A stretch of 64,000 nucleotides of DNA, taken from assembly GCA_947561395.2 (NCBI GenBank), contig OX387188.1, positions 13,480,061 to 13,544,060 on the forward strand. Direction: 5' to 3'. Numbering within the stretch: the first letter of the stretch is position 1; every line of letters begins with the position of its first letter. Positions 1 to 15,014 of this stretch are shown here, one piece after another. The position numbers and the translations under genes were made by a program. The stretch comes from Buxus sempervirens. Its lineage: Eukaryota > Streptophyta > Magnoliopsida > Buxales > Buxaceae. The notes below the pieces were generated by a model, which was not told the origin of the DNA, made no database searches, and saw only the letters and a program-made list of their open reading frames with translations.

Positions 1-294
1 CATCTAGTGCTCCTTCCTAATTCCTTGGAAAATTGCTACAGTTCCAAGACCGGAAAACCTCTAAATGCCCCAAAGGACTTGAAGAACTAGTAACTTAACA
101 GCAAAATGAATTGGCCAGCTTACAGTAACAACTCAAAAGCGTTGAGTTATGAAAATGACGGATTATTATGAAAGAGAGACAAATATGTGAAAACACAAAC
201 AGCAAGACAAAGCAAAAATTTCACATATATTTGGACCATCTGAAGTAACCACCCTTGATTTGATGCAATTTTTCAGTTTCAAGCAAGCAAAGCA
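1..294. other. Unassigned left flank
   Basis: No convincing coding region, RNA gene or repeat family is visible here. Short open stretches on both strands show no recognisable motif. This is the sequence flanking the left end of the CACTA transposon. Confidence 0.5.
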
Positions 295-803
295 CACTAC
301 AAAAAAGCATGTTTTTACCGGCGGTAGGGTACCGCCGGTAATACTATTACCGGCGGTAAGGACTCTCGCCCCAAACAATGCTGACAGTAAAGGTTTTAGC
401 GGCGGTAATTTTCTTACCGCCGCTATTTCTAGGTCATTACCGTCGGAACAATACCGCCGGTAAAAAAAATATTAAAAAAATAAAAAAGCCACATAATGAC
501 TTTTAGCGGCGGTAATTACCGCCGGTAAAAATAACAATTTAAAAAATAAAAAATAAATTAAAGACTTTTACCGACGGTAATTTCGGCTTTTAGCGGCGGT
601 AAATTCCCGCCGCTAAAAATAACATTTAAAAAATAAAATAAATAAATTAACGACTTTTACCGGCGCTAATTACCGCTGCTAAAAAGTAAATAAAAAATAA
701 ATTAACGACCTTTACCGGCAGGCATTACCGCCGTTAAAAACTATATTAAAAAAATAAAAAAAATTTGCTGCCATTGTTCGGCAGCAGAGATATTGAGAGA
801 GAG

Positions 804-855
<52 letters not shown>

Positions 856-882
856 ATATAGGCATAGAGAGAGAGTGAGAGT

Positions 883-942
<60 letters not shown>

Positions 943-2524
943 AAGAGAGACAGAGATAGAGAGAGGGAGAAAGAGAAAGAGAGAGAGTGAGACCTTGGAA
1001 GAAATCTGTAGAGAGAGAAAGAGCAACATGTTAGTGAGAGAGTAAATTTGCAAAAAAGAAAAAGAAAATATAAATGATGGGTAAAAAGAAATGCATACCT
1101 GTAGTTGGATTGCAAGAAAAAAAACAAGAAGAAGGAGACAAGTTGAAGAAGAAGAGGTTCGGTTCGTATATATAGAAGAGACTTTTAGGGGCGGTAACAG
1201 GCTTACCATCGCTAGAAGTCGAATAACATTTGAAAATTGGCGTTTTAACTTTTAGCGGCGGTAGCTTACCGCCCCTAAAAGTCAAACAAAAATTCATTTC
1301 ATTTCGAACGCGGGAATATTCCCGCTTTTGCTTTTACCGGCGGTAGTTCCCGCCCCTAAAAGTCTAACAAAAATTCATTTGATTTGGAAAGCTCGAAAAT
1401 TCCCGCTTTTGCTTTTACCGGCGGTAGATTCCCGCCCCTAAAAGTCGATTTCTCTCTGGAAATTTAGTAATAGTTGAGTTTTTTTTTTAAAAATGAAAAA
1501 GTTCTTTACCAGCGGTTTAACCGCCGGTAAATAACGTGTTATCAGGTTATTACCGGCGGTGTTTAAAACCGCCGGTAAAAATTTCACATGATTTCACCTA
1601 AACAAATTTTTTTAGGGCGGGTAATGGCCTTACAGCCCCTAAAAAGGTCTTTTAGGGGCGGTAAAAAGCTTACCACCGCTAAAAGTCATTTTTTGTTTTT
1701 TAATAAATGTCTTTTACCGCGCGGTAATAGACTTACGGCCCCTAAAAGGGACTTTTAGGGGCAGTAAAAATCTTACCGCCGCTAAAAGTCATTTACATTT
1801 TTTTAAGAAATGGACTTTTAGGGGCGGTAATTTGTTTACCGCCGCTAAAAGTAATTTTTCATTTTTTAATAAATGGCTTTTAGGGGCGGTAATGAATGTA
1901 CCGCCACTAAAAGTAATTTTTCATTTTTTAATAAATGGCTTTTAGGGGCGGTAAGAGGCTTACGGCCCCTAAAAGAGACTTTTAGGGGCGGTAATGAATG
2001 TACCGCCACTAAAAGTAATTTTTTGTTTTTTTAATATATGTTTTTTTAGGGGTGGTAATGGGTTTACGGCCCCTAAAAGGAACTTTTAGGGGCGGTAATG
2101 AGTATACCGCCACTAAAAATAATTTTTCATTTTTTAATATATGGCTTTTAGGGACGGGAAGGATCTCACCGCCTCTGAAAATCAGCTTTTAGGGGCGGTA
2201 ATAGGCTTACCGCCGCTAAAAGTGTTATTACTGACGGACTGATACCGCCGGGAATAAGGCTTTTTTTGGCGGGACCTTCCTGCCAACTTGTTGCTAGCGG
2301 TAGATATGTTACCGCCGGTAAAACTTAATATAACGGCGGTAGGTACCGCCGCTAAAGGCTATTTTGCGCAGAAAAAATGCGCGCCATAGAATTTTCACGA
2401 AAAAAATGGTAGATTAATTTTTAGGGGCGGGAAGTGCTTTTACCGTCGGTAATAGCGCTTTTAGCGGCGGGAATTAGGTTACCGCCGCTAAAAGGCGCCG
2501 CTAATTCTCCTCGTTTTTGTAGTG
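295..2524. mobile_element. Non-autonomous CACTA DNA transposon
   Basis: The left end reads CACTACAAAAAA and the right end TTTTTGTAGTG, the inverted termini of plant CACTA (En/Spm-like) elements. Both subterminal regions are packed with short direct and inverted copies of a GCGGTAA/TTACCGC word, arranged as arms such as TTTTAGGGGCGGTAA facing TTACCGCCGCTAAAAG. In this superfamily such subterminal repeats are the transposase-binding sites. At about 2.2 kb it has no transposase-like reading frame, so it would depend on an autonomous relative. The centre holds a GA microsatellite. Flanking 3-mers (GCA on the left, TAC on the right) do not match, so no 3-bp target duplication survives, or the boundary is off by a few bases. 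The identification is sure; orientation is not defined. Confidence 0.9.
795..1000. repeat. (GA)n microsatellite inside the CACTA element
   Basis: Two runs of GA dinucleotides separated by about 50 bp of imperfect GA-rich sequence form the core of the CACTA element. They create Ser-Leu-rich open frames on the minus strand that are not genes. Confidence 0.9.
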
Positions 2525-3330
2525 TACTGGAGTATTCTCTGTGTCTTCAGCATATCGACTGCTCTTGGGAAATCTTATAGCTCAGGAGGATAAAATTTGG
2601 CTGAGGGTATGGCATTTTAAATTCTCCATCCCGAAGTAAACTCTTCCTATGGAAGAGTCTCCATGGCAGGATTCCTACAGGTGACTACATCTGGTCTCGT
2701 CTTAAGAGAGGAAATAATAATTGTATTCTATGTAACTCAGGCCCTGAAACCGTGGAACATCTATGGCTTACTTGTCCATTCTCCCGAGCAGCATGGCTTC
2801 ATACTGTTGGAGGCTCTAGCCGAGCTTATGGTTCCCAGTCTTCTCTTCTCCAATGGTTTCGTAATATTATTGAGTTAAAATCTGTTTCAAACACTATAGA
2901 TTTATCTACTTTGTTATACCATGCTGCCATTTTTGGATGGGTTCTTTGGTATCACAAGAATAAAGTCTTATTTGATAATGTGAAGCCAGACGTGTTTGAG
3001 GTGTGGTCCAACATTTCAGACGGATTAGCCATGAAATGGTCTTAATTCAACAGCAGTCATCAAATGATTCGTCAACAAAAAGTTATATTCCGGTGACCTG
3101 GCGCTGCCCGCCTGCCAACTATTTCAAGTTAAATTTTGATGGGGCGCTAAGAGGATCTAATGGGGAAGCAGGAATAGGGAGTCACTGCTAGGAACAGTAA
3201 TGGGGCTTTTCTTGCGGCTATTGCGGCAAAATGTTTAGTTAAAAACGCTCTTCAGGCAGAGGCTTTGGCAGCTCCACAAGCATTGCAATTAGCTGCAGCA
3301 CGGGGCTTTAGTAATATCAATAGCAAAATT
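2525..3330 (+). pseudogene. L1-type LINE 3' fragment (zinc finger and RNase H)
   Basis: Read on the plus strand this matches the C-terminal part of plant non-LTR retrotransposon ORF2 proteins. Around 2640-2800 the text LFLWKSLHGRIPTGD and CILCNSGPETVEHLWLTCPF is the reverse-transcriptase-associated zinc-binding module (CxxC, then H and C). Around 3095-3325 WRCPPANYFKLNFDGA, then AGIG, then an AEAL motif are the catalytic core of the plant RNase H (RVT_3) domain. The frame shifts near 2635 and again near 3175, and no reverse transcriptase, endonuclease or poly(A) tail is present, so it is a dead 3' fragment. The CACTA element abuts its left side. A host gene of the standalone zf-RVT/RNase H kind is a weaker alternative. 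Confidence 0.8.
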
Positions 3331-3720
3331 TGCTACACTTGGACATTGCAAAACAAACCCCAAAATTGTCTACTTTGATCCACCACTGGAGAAACATACC
3401 AAGGATGAGTGAAAAATACGTTGTTTAGAATATTAACCACACCCCCACCCACCCCCCGCGGGAATTTCTATTCAATGTATTATTTGATGAAGCAAGGGGG
3501 ATGACTAATGTACGCTTAATTAATAAATAAAAGGTTCTGTTACTTTACCGAAAAAAAGATCAATAGAATACCATGCATTGTCGAGTTTGGTTTTGAGAAT
3601 TGCTGAGGATGGTAAGTGTACTACGGAAGTGTCAACACAACGAAGAATTACACAGCTACAAAGTTTGAGTGTTGACAAGAGCGTCAACAACATAAGTAAG
3701 GGAGAATGTCATGGTCCAAA
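3331..3720. other. Unassigned spacer, possible retroelement 3' tail
   Basis: No gene is visible. The last part contains a purine-rich run (AAGTAAGGGAGAA, about 3694-3706) followed directly by TGTCA, which resembles the polypurine tract and LTR start seen at the 3' end of plant Ty3/gypsy elements. CCAAA at 3716-3720 would be the left target duplication of the next element, but its partner is not in view. Confidence 0.35.
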
Positions 3721-5604
<1,884 letters not shown>

Positions 5605-8153
5605 CGTAGCGCCCCAAATCCGGACATATTCTTCATGAATAATCCAAACCCGAAGTGTAAAATCCTGAATTTTTAATATAATAAAATAAATCTAAATAAT
5701 AGAGAATAAATTAAATAAGCCTAAACATATTGATAAGTAAAGATTTAATCTAGGTATTGGGGGATTAACATTATAATCCAAAGATATATTAGCAATTATA
5801 TAAATAATATTAATTATGTGTAACTAGAATTTAAATAGTAGCTTTAATAAATTAGAAAGATTAATTATAGATTTGACTTTAGGAAGAGTTAAAGAGTAAT
5901 TATTAGTAATAGAAAGTAAAGAATTGATTAATAGGTAGAAAAAATTAAATATGGATGTGTGGGGAAGATAGGTACTAATCCAAGTGCATTTTATGGTCAA
6001 GATGATATAAGGAATAAAGATAGGAATATTGGAAAAGATCCAAAGATTAGATATGGAATTATAAAGAAAAGGGTATTTTAGTCTTTTCATAATAGGCCAA
6101 TTAATAAATTAATTACCTAAGTAATTAATAGAATTGGAAATATCTAATTAGACTTAATTTGGGTTAGGTTTGAATTTAAATAGCAAATTTATGGCTTAAA
6201 AGAAGGAAAAAGGGCATATCGGTAATTATGATTAATTAGGGGCCTTAATTTGGGAAATATGAGAGATAATGAGGTGTTTAGGTAATATTTAAAAATAGGC
6301 ATTAAAATATGCACGAAAATTTATTAAATTAAGAGTTTCTATTAAGAAGAGTTAGGAAGAGGTAGGCAAGTGGGATTAGTTAATTAGGAAGTTTCCTAAT
6401 CTAATTAGGACTTCTATTTTGATGAATCTATAAAATGAGTTAGGGGAGATTTTGGGGTTTCTTTATTGACTCAAACGAATGGCGACAAGAGAGAAAAATA
6501 GGGTTCTCACGGCTAGAAAACTATAGAGAGAGAGGAAGAGAAAAATAAGAGACTTTTAGAAAGAGGATTGTTGCAGAAGTAGTCTAATCAGCAACCATCA
6601 AAATACGATCGAGAGAAGATGAACTGTTGGATCGACCTCAAATTTGGAGGTTTTGTTCTCCACTGGTGGTTCTTCAATTTTAACGGTTGAGATGGTATTT
6701 GGAGATCTCTAAAGTAGTGCGATAAAAGCAGAAATATGACTATACTTTCGAGTTCAATGAGAAGATGGATTTCGTGTTCTTGAGGCAAGTAGCAAACACT
6801 TTGAAAACTGGAAGAATTGCATGTTTTCCGTATGATTTATATGTTTTATCTTGGTTGGTTTTGATTTAGATCTTGGTTTGAAGAATTGAGAATTTTCTAA
6901 GATGGTTTTGTTTTCATATACTTTAAGAGAAATCAAGAAAAGTGATGATCATAAGAGATTTATTTAGGTAGATAATTCTAGATCAAAATATAATTGATGG
7001 GAATAGATTAGGATTGTTTTAGAAGTGATTTATAATGGAATTAAGATGATTAGAAACAATTAAAAATATACAAAATATTTTATATTTCGAAAAAATCAGA
7101 AAAACCAGAAAGTAAACTGAAATTGGGTTGAGCGCTCATCAGCGCTCGAGCGCAATTGCAGGCATCGCGCCTGTGTATTTCAAAAATAACAGAACCTAGG
7201 AACTCAACGCCAAGGAGGATGCTCAAGCGTGATCCCGAGTGGCTAAGCAAAAAAATTGATTCAACAAAGGACGCCCGACAAGCCGCTCGAGCGCAATGCC
7301 GAACGACCACTGTCAGAATTTTCTGAAATGTGGAAATTGAGACCAAATCTATTTTTAATGATTTTTCTTGGAATTCTAAAGCTGTAAAACCTGTAATTAA
7401 GGTAATATGAGATGTAGAAAGTGACGGGATGAAATTTGGATAAAAGAATAGTAATTTGGAACGATGAATGTAAAGATAGATTTTATAGAGGTATTTTGAG
7501 GAACATGTGGACTTAACCTATTTATATCTGATTTTGGGTAACATTACATATTCCTAAACTTTACTACAGACCTAAATTACCCTTTGAAAGGATCAAATAT
7601 CAATATTAATAAGTTTTGGCACCATAGGTTCTTAAAAGAAGAAATTTGGACATTATTAAGTAAATTATTGAGAATAACAACCAACTAAGAGATCAAATTA
7701 AGCATGACCTAATATATTGATATAGTAAGTCCTCTAACACTTAAATATGAGTAAATTAAGAGTATTCACATTAATAAATTACTGTTTAGGCATTTAATCA
7801 AAGAATTGGGCATATTTTGGTAAAGAGCACATGTTTTTCAAAGTTTAGATTGTGTTTTCTATTTATTTCCATATTTGAGCAATTTCTTACATTCAATATT
7901 ATATTTTTGAATATTTGCATAGGGTTTCATCGATAAATTGGCAAAATTATTGTTTTACCTTTGTGTACTCGGGGATGCCCCATGTACTTAGGATGTTGAT
8001 ACCTCTGTGTACTTAGAGATCCCTCGTGTACTCGAGATGAGATATTTAAGATTGAGATGAATTGTTTAGTGAAGATTTAAAACTTATAGTATTGATTGAT
8101 GCATTATTAAGTTATTAAAGGTTTTTTATTATGAAGTTGTGTCTAGCAAGCTT

Positions 8154-10694
8154 TGTCACGACCCGGAACCAAGTCTACCTCTTCCAGGCACAACCTGTCC
8201 CCGGTTGTCACAGGTTGGTCTTTCGACCTAATAAAATGCGGATAAATTAAAAATTTTCCTACTATGAGTGAAAGTGTTGAACAGTTCATACATGTGTAAG
8301 ATAAAAGTGTACAAGAAACAGCACTATGGTGGAATTCAAAATAAATACAATCTATTATGGATGATACAAAGGATGGGCTTCTATCACTCATCTCAACTAT
8401 AAAGGTTACATATCCAAAATACAACTAACATGTACAATAAAGATCAAATCCTAAGTAGGTCTATAGTAATCTTCCTCTCTATACCCTATTGCCTTTTCTT
8501 TCCCCTGTCCCCAGTTTGGTGCTTCACACCAGACATCGACGGCTCTGAAAAACAATATAAAACAACTTATGAGACGAATGTCTCAGTAAGCAATACATGC
8601 ATACTCAGTGAAAACACAATTTATGCTGATATTATTCGATAAACCATGACAGGGTAGTTGAAATAATAGTTAAAGCGGCAACAAATTGTGCAAGACAAAT
8701 AGTGCAATTCGGTGCATAGGTGTACAATATAATCCATTTAATAAACAATCATTCATTCAATTCTTATCACTTTGTTAACTAGGATGTTTAATATATATTG
8801 CACATGACCTCATCTAGCTTTACTGATTCCACATGGTGGCTAGGCATCCACGCCGATTACCCTTGACGTGAGCATCCATATGTCGATTACCCTTGGCGTA
8901 CAGGCATCTATTGCCGATTCCCCGTAGCAAATGAGCATCGGCCACCGATGTTGCTGGTACCGGGATGATATAACAATAGAGAACAAGAACAATAGTAACT
9001 TGGTCATGGCATTTATATACAAACATTCCTGTTTAAGTTTATGGATCCATAACTTAAGGGTTCATTATGCAAATATTGATTTCATCAACACCACATCAAG
9101 TGTATCATGCACTCATGCATGTAAAATTCTCAAGGGTAGCCCATGGCCTTACCCGAGTCAGTCTTGGGCCAAGCCCTCTTTCATTTCTCATGGAATCTAG
9201 GCCATTGCCCTCCATATAAATCACATCAATATCAAGCCACTACCCCTTTCATATCATGCTATCAATATAGGGCATGTATGTTAAACAAATAGGCCAATGC
9301 CCTAAATAAATCACATGCTTATGACAGAAATCAAATACAACAAGACATGTTCATAGTATTCAATGTGCATTTCATGCCTCACTTGGGCAATCCAGGCCCC
9401 AATTTCTTGGAAACAGGTGCAACTTGGTTTTGGTTCTTGTTTTCTACTTCCAAGGGTCATTTAGGAGGTGTTCTTGGTTGTAGAATCAAATTATCCTTTT
9501 CCTACAGAAATCTAGAACACTAACTCTCTAAGAATCCTATTTTAGGAAAATGTACCCAAAATCTTTGTTATTTGAAATTTTGAAATAATTCCAGTTGGTA
9601 CACTTCCTCGACACCTAAATCCTACTTGTACATTGGTTAGATTCCAATAAAAACAATCTGTAGTTTAATTTGGGTTGAAATCCGAAATTTTAGAAAAACT
9701 GGTCAGGTCGCTCGAAGGCGCGCTCGAGCGGTGCTTTGGGCGCTCGGCTTACCTGGGAAACTAGCTCTTGAGTTTTGAATTTTTAGAAAACACAAGCGGG
9801 GCGCTCGCATTCGCACTCGAGGGCAGCGAGCGGCCAGCAAACCACTAAAACTTAACATGGGCGCTCGAAGTCGCGCTCGAGAGATACTTCGGGCGCCCTA
9901 GAAACTTCACAGGTTCGCGAAAATCCGATTTTTTTCCAACTTCTAGGGTTTTTCAAATCTCACTCTTTTCTATGGTTTTTGGACTCTAAATTGTCTCTAG
10001 CATGTGTGGTTACCTATTTCTTACAAAACCCCCCAAGAAATCCCTTTCCTATTTGCAAGGATAAACAATTTTGCACTCAAACCCCCAAGATGCTCATATT
10101 CTATACGAAAATGGGAAGAAAACGAAATCTGGGTTAGGGTGGTGTTGCTTACCTCTTATAATCAAGCTAGCAAGTCTTCTAGCTCACAAATCAATCCACG
10201 AACAGTACCTTTGCTTCCTTGGTTGCTTCCTTCACAAATCTCCAACAAAAAACCCAAACGAAAATCTCCCACTTAGGTTTTTCTTTTTCTTTTTCTTACA
10301 AGGGTCTCTCCAAACGAACTTAAAAAAGAAAAGGGAGTGTGCTGAAGGGGAGAGAATGAGGAGAATAAGATGAAGAATGGTAGGAGAAGAGGAGAGTGAA
10401 GGAAGAGAAGATGGAAGAGAAAGAGTGTTCCAATCATATGGGGCTAAAACCCTTTCCTTTAACACTTAACCAAGTTTCTCCAATGCTCTAAACAAACTTC
10501 CAGCTTTGCCCTTCTCTCTTCAAACACCAAGATATTGACATCCTTGCCACTCCTACTGCACACAAATTTACCACTTAGCTATTTTTCGTCTCAACAATTA
10601 AATTGATTTAATAATCTCGGGATTGCTTACCTTTATCCGTTTCTGATAAGCCTAGACTTAGCCACTTGGCGTGCTTCAAGTCTGGGTTTCTCCA
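8154..10694 (-). mobile_element. Family B solo LTR, minus sense
   Basis: It starts TGTCACGACCCGG (complement of the family end) and is flanked by AGCTT (8149-8153) and GGCTT (10695-10699). Across the site, family A sequence continues (GTCTAGC-AGCTT then AGCTCTTAATGGATCC), which confirms the boundaries. At 2.54 kb it pairs over most of its length with the family B copy at 24469-51915. It contains a roughly 30-bp GATTACCCTTGGCG repeat (8830-8960), the hairpin GAGAC/GTCTC at 8571-8584, an acceptor-like CAG near 8550, GC-rich patches with CGCTCGAGCG (9710-9890), and a donor-like AG|GTAAGC near 10153 in its own sense. A fossil without coding sequence. Confidence 0.85.
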
Positions 10695-12961
10695 GGCTTA
10701 GCTCTTAATGGATCCATAGAGTAGCTAATAAATGGAATTGTTTTTTGGAGTTCTTATTTTGGGTCATAGGCATTCCATCATCTCAAGGATGGTACCTATA
10801 ACGCCCCAGATCCAAGTTACGTAGAGAAACCATAACTCATCTCCGAAGGGTTAATTTTTCACACAAGATCGATATATCAGAGTGAAAGAGAACATGAAAT
10901 AATCAATAGTCTACTAAATCAGAGTCAACTACAATCCCAAACTCATTATAAAAGTATCATATCTCAAGTCTAACTCACATGATACAAGCATCTACCCTCT
11001 GGTATTGTCCTCTCCAAGATCTGAAAACAAAACAAAACCGAATGAGATACGAATATCCCAGCAAGTAGCACATGCATGCTCAAATACAGTTTATACAGTT
11101 CTAAAACATGAATCAATGACGATAACACGAATAATCTGAATCCATCATGTAACCAAACAATAATATATATGTATGTCAAAACAATAATAATAATAATGAA
11201 ATTTGAGTATTTTGAGAGGTTAAGAGCTAGCTCCAAACAATCTAGTCTAAAAACAACTGCAGCATATCCGATACCAATTTCATCACCCTCATGGTGAAAA
11301 ATATACAAGACCTCACCCTCATGGTGGAAACGGAGTTGCTGCAGCCACTTCCTCATGGAAGGCCTCTCCATCATGAAGGAAATGCATTAAGGAGACTAGC
11401 CTTAATCCAAACAAAATAGACAGACTTCATTTACTAGTCAAATCAATAGTATCGATCAGAATTTAATAAGTCACAGTAGGACTCGTGAGATAAGACTACC
11501 TTAAACTAGAGTAATATCAATGTCCACTATGCCACTATTCACGCGTCTGAATCGCGGGAATCACATATCTGGGATTATGGCTGGGATCTCTTTGGGAGAA
11601 AAATGGGGAATGGAAGTCGTCACTGCTTGATGGGGTGCAGGGAGACACATGGGTGCCTAGTGTTTGTCTATCAATGGTCTGCGGCTTGAGATTCTGAGGA
11701 AGTGTCCAGTTACGGTTCGGGGAAGTCCGTAGATACCCTGGTCCACCCCGTCGGGTGACGGGTCCCATGGGTTATCCCTGGTTAAGTTTGGAATTGAGTC
11801 ATTTCACCCGTTCCTAATCCAGCATGCTTCTTTGATTGGGTTTTGGTAGGACCACATGTGTGGTATAGGTCCCTTTATTTTTATTTTTATCTTTTTTAAC
11901 CCAAGTGATATGGGTCTAGGTGTGGGCCATGTTGGAAGGCCCACAGGATGCCAAGTTGGGCTTTAGAGAAAGCCTAAGTCCCATTTGGAGGTTACATTGG
12001 ATAACCCTTTTTCGGAATTAGTTATTTAGCTTGGATGTAGTTTAAACATGCAAAGTTGATTGGTTTAGTTGGTTTAGGTTTTTAAAGAAGGGTCCATTGG
12101 GCTTGGAGGAAGCCTTGGTCTAACCGGCCAATCCATGATCATGCATCCAACAATCAATCAAATATTCATAAGAAACATGAAATGAAGATACCAAGACATG
12201 CTAAAATTTGTGGACTAATGTGTGTGCTACACATGTTAGTGTTCATGTTAATGAAGGGAGGCTAAAAATGAAAAGGCCTAGGCATGCATCCTAAGTGCAA
12301 CATGCATATGTGTGTTGCTTGGTGTGCATGCAAACAACATGCTAAAAGAGACCCCAAAACAGTAGAAAAATGATGAGCTTGGAATCATGGTAATGGGATT
12401 GAGGGACATGCTATTTACATACATGCAAGCCTACAAGCACATTTCGTAATAAAAGAAGAACAAAAAGCAAGCTAGAAAGCACCTTGGAGGTCATTAGAGA
12501 AAGGATTTGGGGGATTCAATGGGGGTACACTTGAATATGAGGGAATGGAGAACATGCTCTCCTCTTAGCTTGAAAGAGAATAAAAAGACTTGAATAAGAT
12601 TCTTAAATGCCATTACCATTCCCTCTCATTCTCTCCCTTTAAACTTGGCTCATCCCCCTACCATGGGAGTCTTCTAATGAGGAGAGTAAAATGAAATGGG
12701 GGAGAGAAGGAATATGGAAGCTAGGAAACATGCTAAAAATACATATATAACTTCCCATACATGCTCATAAAACCATCATTTTCATATATGTTCAATACAA
12801 TGTATGGAGAAGGCTTACCTTGGGGGTTAAGTCTTCCTTGAGATGCTTGAAGACTCCTTGAAGTGTGGACAGCACCTTGGACTCCTCCTTTAGCTTCACA
12901 ACACTTCCCTTTCCATCCTCCTTGGTCCAAGGAGATGAAGAAGAAGTTTTGGAGGGATATG

Positions 12962-15014
12962 TGTAACGCCCCAGATCCGAGTTACGTAGTTAAACCGTGA
13001 CACGTCTCCAGAGGTTAGCATGTAACACAGGGATCGCAATATCAAAGTGAAGGAAGAACATGAATATAACGATAACTATATAACAGAGTGCGCTAAAGTA
13101 AAACCCAAAGGAAATAAACTCACATAACCAAGTAACTACTCGCAAGTATCGAGCTCTCCAAGAGTATCTGAAAACAAAATGAAAACAACGGAATGAGATA
13201 CGAATATCTCAACGAGTAGCATATGCATGCAGAAATAGTTATCCTTAGTTATAAACATGCCACGATATATAACCAGCACAATTAATCGATAGAGATAATC
13301 TCCAAAAATGAAAACCAACATCTCAATAACAGTTTCCAATCATAGACCAACCACAATGTCGATTAAAAAACGAATGGTCAATGTCATGCCTATCATTTAA
13401 ATTAATAAATTGACATGCCAAGTAGACATCCACACCTCCATGTACACAGTTCCAGCCTACTCAGGGTTTCGGATACTCTGAAATGACGGCCTACTCAGGG
13501 TTTCGTCATCCAATGCCGGCCTACTCAGGGTTTCGGCATTGACAACCAGGCATACTCAGAGTTTCTGGCTGCTCTACACCGGTCGTGGCAACACACAAGG
13601 CCATGCAATTTCACCAACAAACAATACCATCACATTACTAAGCTTAGACATGGATCCAGGTGAAGCTAAACCAAAACAGAAAACAATTTCATAAACTCAT
13701 ACTAACAACACATAAAACCAACTATCAACATCATCATGTATAATGCCATATAACCTCATCACAGGTCCCTCCAGACTAGAACAATACTCATGATATCTCA
13801 GAAAATAATTCAACCCAAATACACTGGTAGTAAAACCCCTTTTTCTCACACCAAATAATTTTACAAATACAGTTAGGCATTCTAAATCAAGTAAAACCAT
13901 GTTAAACAATTTCACAACCGGAAAACAAATGTATAACATAAAGGGAAACTAATTCATTAACCCATAGTGTCATGAACAGCAAATAACCCACCAACAGTCC
14001 TTCAACTATCACTTCCAAAACTCATAAGATTTACCAATAATTCGACTTAATGATCTCTGGATGTTTTTGGACAGATAAAATAATTCTAAGATCCTAATCT
14101 AATCCTTGGCTAAGAGATTGAAACCTCAAAGTGTCAAAAATATCTTCAGATTGGTCAGCCGCACGGTTTTGGAACTTTCATTGGATGCGCTGACCTCAGG
14201 CCATTGGCGCCAGGTCGGCGCCAACTCAGCGGACACCAACAATTGCTTGCGCTGAGCTGCCGCTGAGAGGAAAGTGGTTGGCAGCAGCTCGGCGGATCCA
14301 ACCTACATTTTACGACTCTCTGTAATTTCAAAAACTCCATGACTGACCAAGTTTTAGACCTCTGTAACAATTTTCCGGTGTTTCTACCATCCCCAAACAA
14401 CGATTTAACATGAATCGAAATTAATTTAATCACATCAATATTACGCCTCTAAAATTCTTCCAATATCATATTCAAAACTATATTTCTCGAAAACATGCAT
14501 CACGTCTAAAACTCAGAGATCAAAACCAAAAACACAGATTAAAACTATACTACTCACATGTATCGAGGATCTTCTTCCAACCTTTCTGATAATCTCCTCT
14601 GAAGAGCAAGGAAAATCTAACAGCCGATGACCCAGGTCCAAGGTAGCTTCCAAGTTTAATTCTCATCTGAGCTCAGCCTCTGGTTTCTTTCTCCCCGCCG
14701 AAATTTTAATCTAGCAATCTATTTATAGGCTTCGCAGAGCTCCGCCCTTAACCTAATTTATTTATTACTCGCCTTGACTTAACCTTCGAAATCTCATATT
14801 TACCCTCCACTAAGGTTAAGGATAATATTATTCATTTGGTTTTTAAATTTTTAATCACTATTAATTATAGTTTGGTAACCACATTCTGAATTTAAAATAA
14901 AAACTCAAATTACCCTTTGCTATTCTATAGCCCGAAATCTCCACTCACAAATAATTTACTTAAGCCTGCTAGTTAATCTTTTAATTAAATTCTTACTAAA
15001 ACTGGGGTTTAACA
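12962..15014 (-). mobile_element. Family A solo LTR, minus sense, innermost of left nest
   Basis: It starts TGTAACGCCCCAGATCC and ends GGGGTTTAACA, with perfect ATATG duplications (12957-12961, 15015-15019). At 2.05 kb it is one of the shortest family A units. It contains the hairpin GAGATA/TATCTC at 13195-13210 with an adjoining acceptor-like TTTTCAG (own sense), a GGCCTACTCAGGGTTTCG minisatellite (13435-13575), and a GC-rich GCGCTGAG patch (14190-14300). It is inserted in the family C unit. Confidence 0.85.
13435..13575. repeat. ~30-bp minisatellite (GCCTACTCAGGGTTTCG)
   Basis: About four units share GGCCTACTCAGGGTTTCG plus a variable half such as GACACTCTGAAATGAC or GCATCCAATGCC. The same minisatellite occurs in the family A unit at 53700-53850, in the equivalent position between the hairpin block and the middle of the LTR. 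Confidence 0.85.

Noticed and set aside
712-1209. Ser-Leu-rich minus-strand frames (also 4394-4841 and 46596-47202)
   Set aside because: They come from GA/CT microsatellites and have no other protein features.
295-2524. Mutator-like or other MITE instead of CACTA
   Set aside because: The CACTAC...GTAGTG termini and dense subterminal repeats fit CACTA; no 8-11-bp duplication is seen.
2663-2878. Independent 71-residue protein
   Set aside because: It is the wrong frame over the LINE zinc-finger region; the correct frame gives the CxxC...HLWLTCPF motif.
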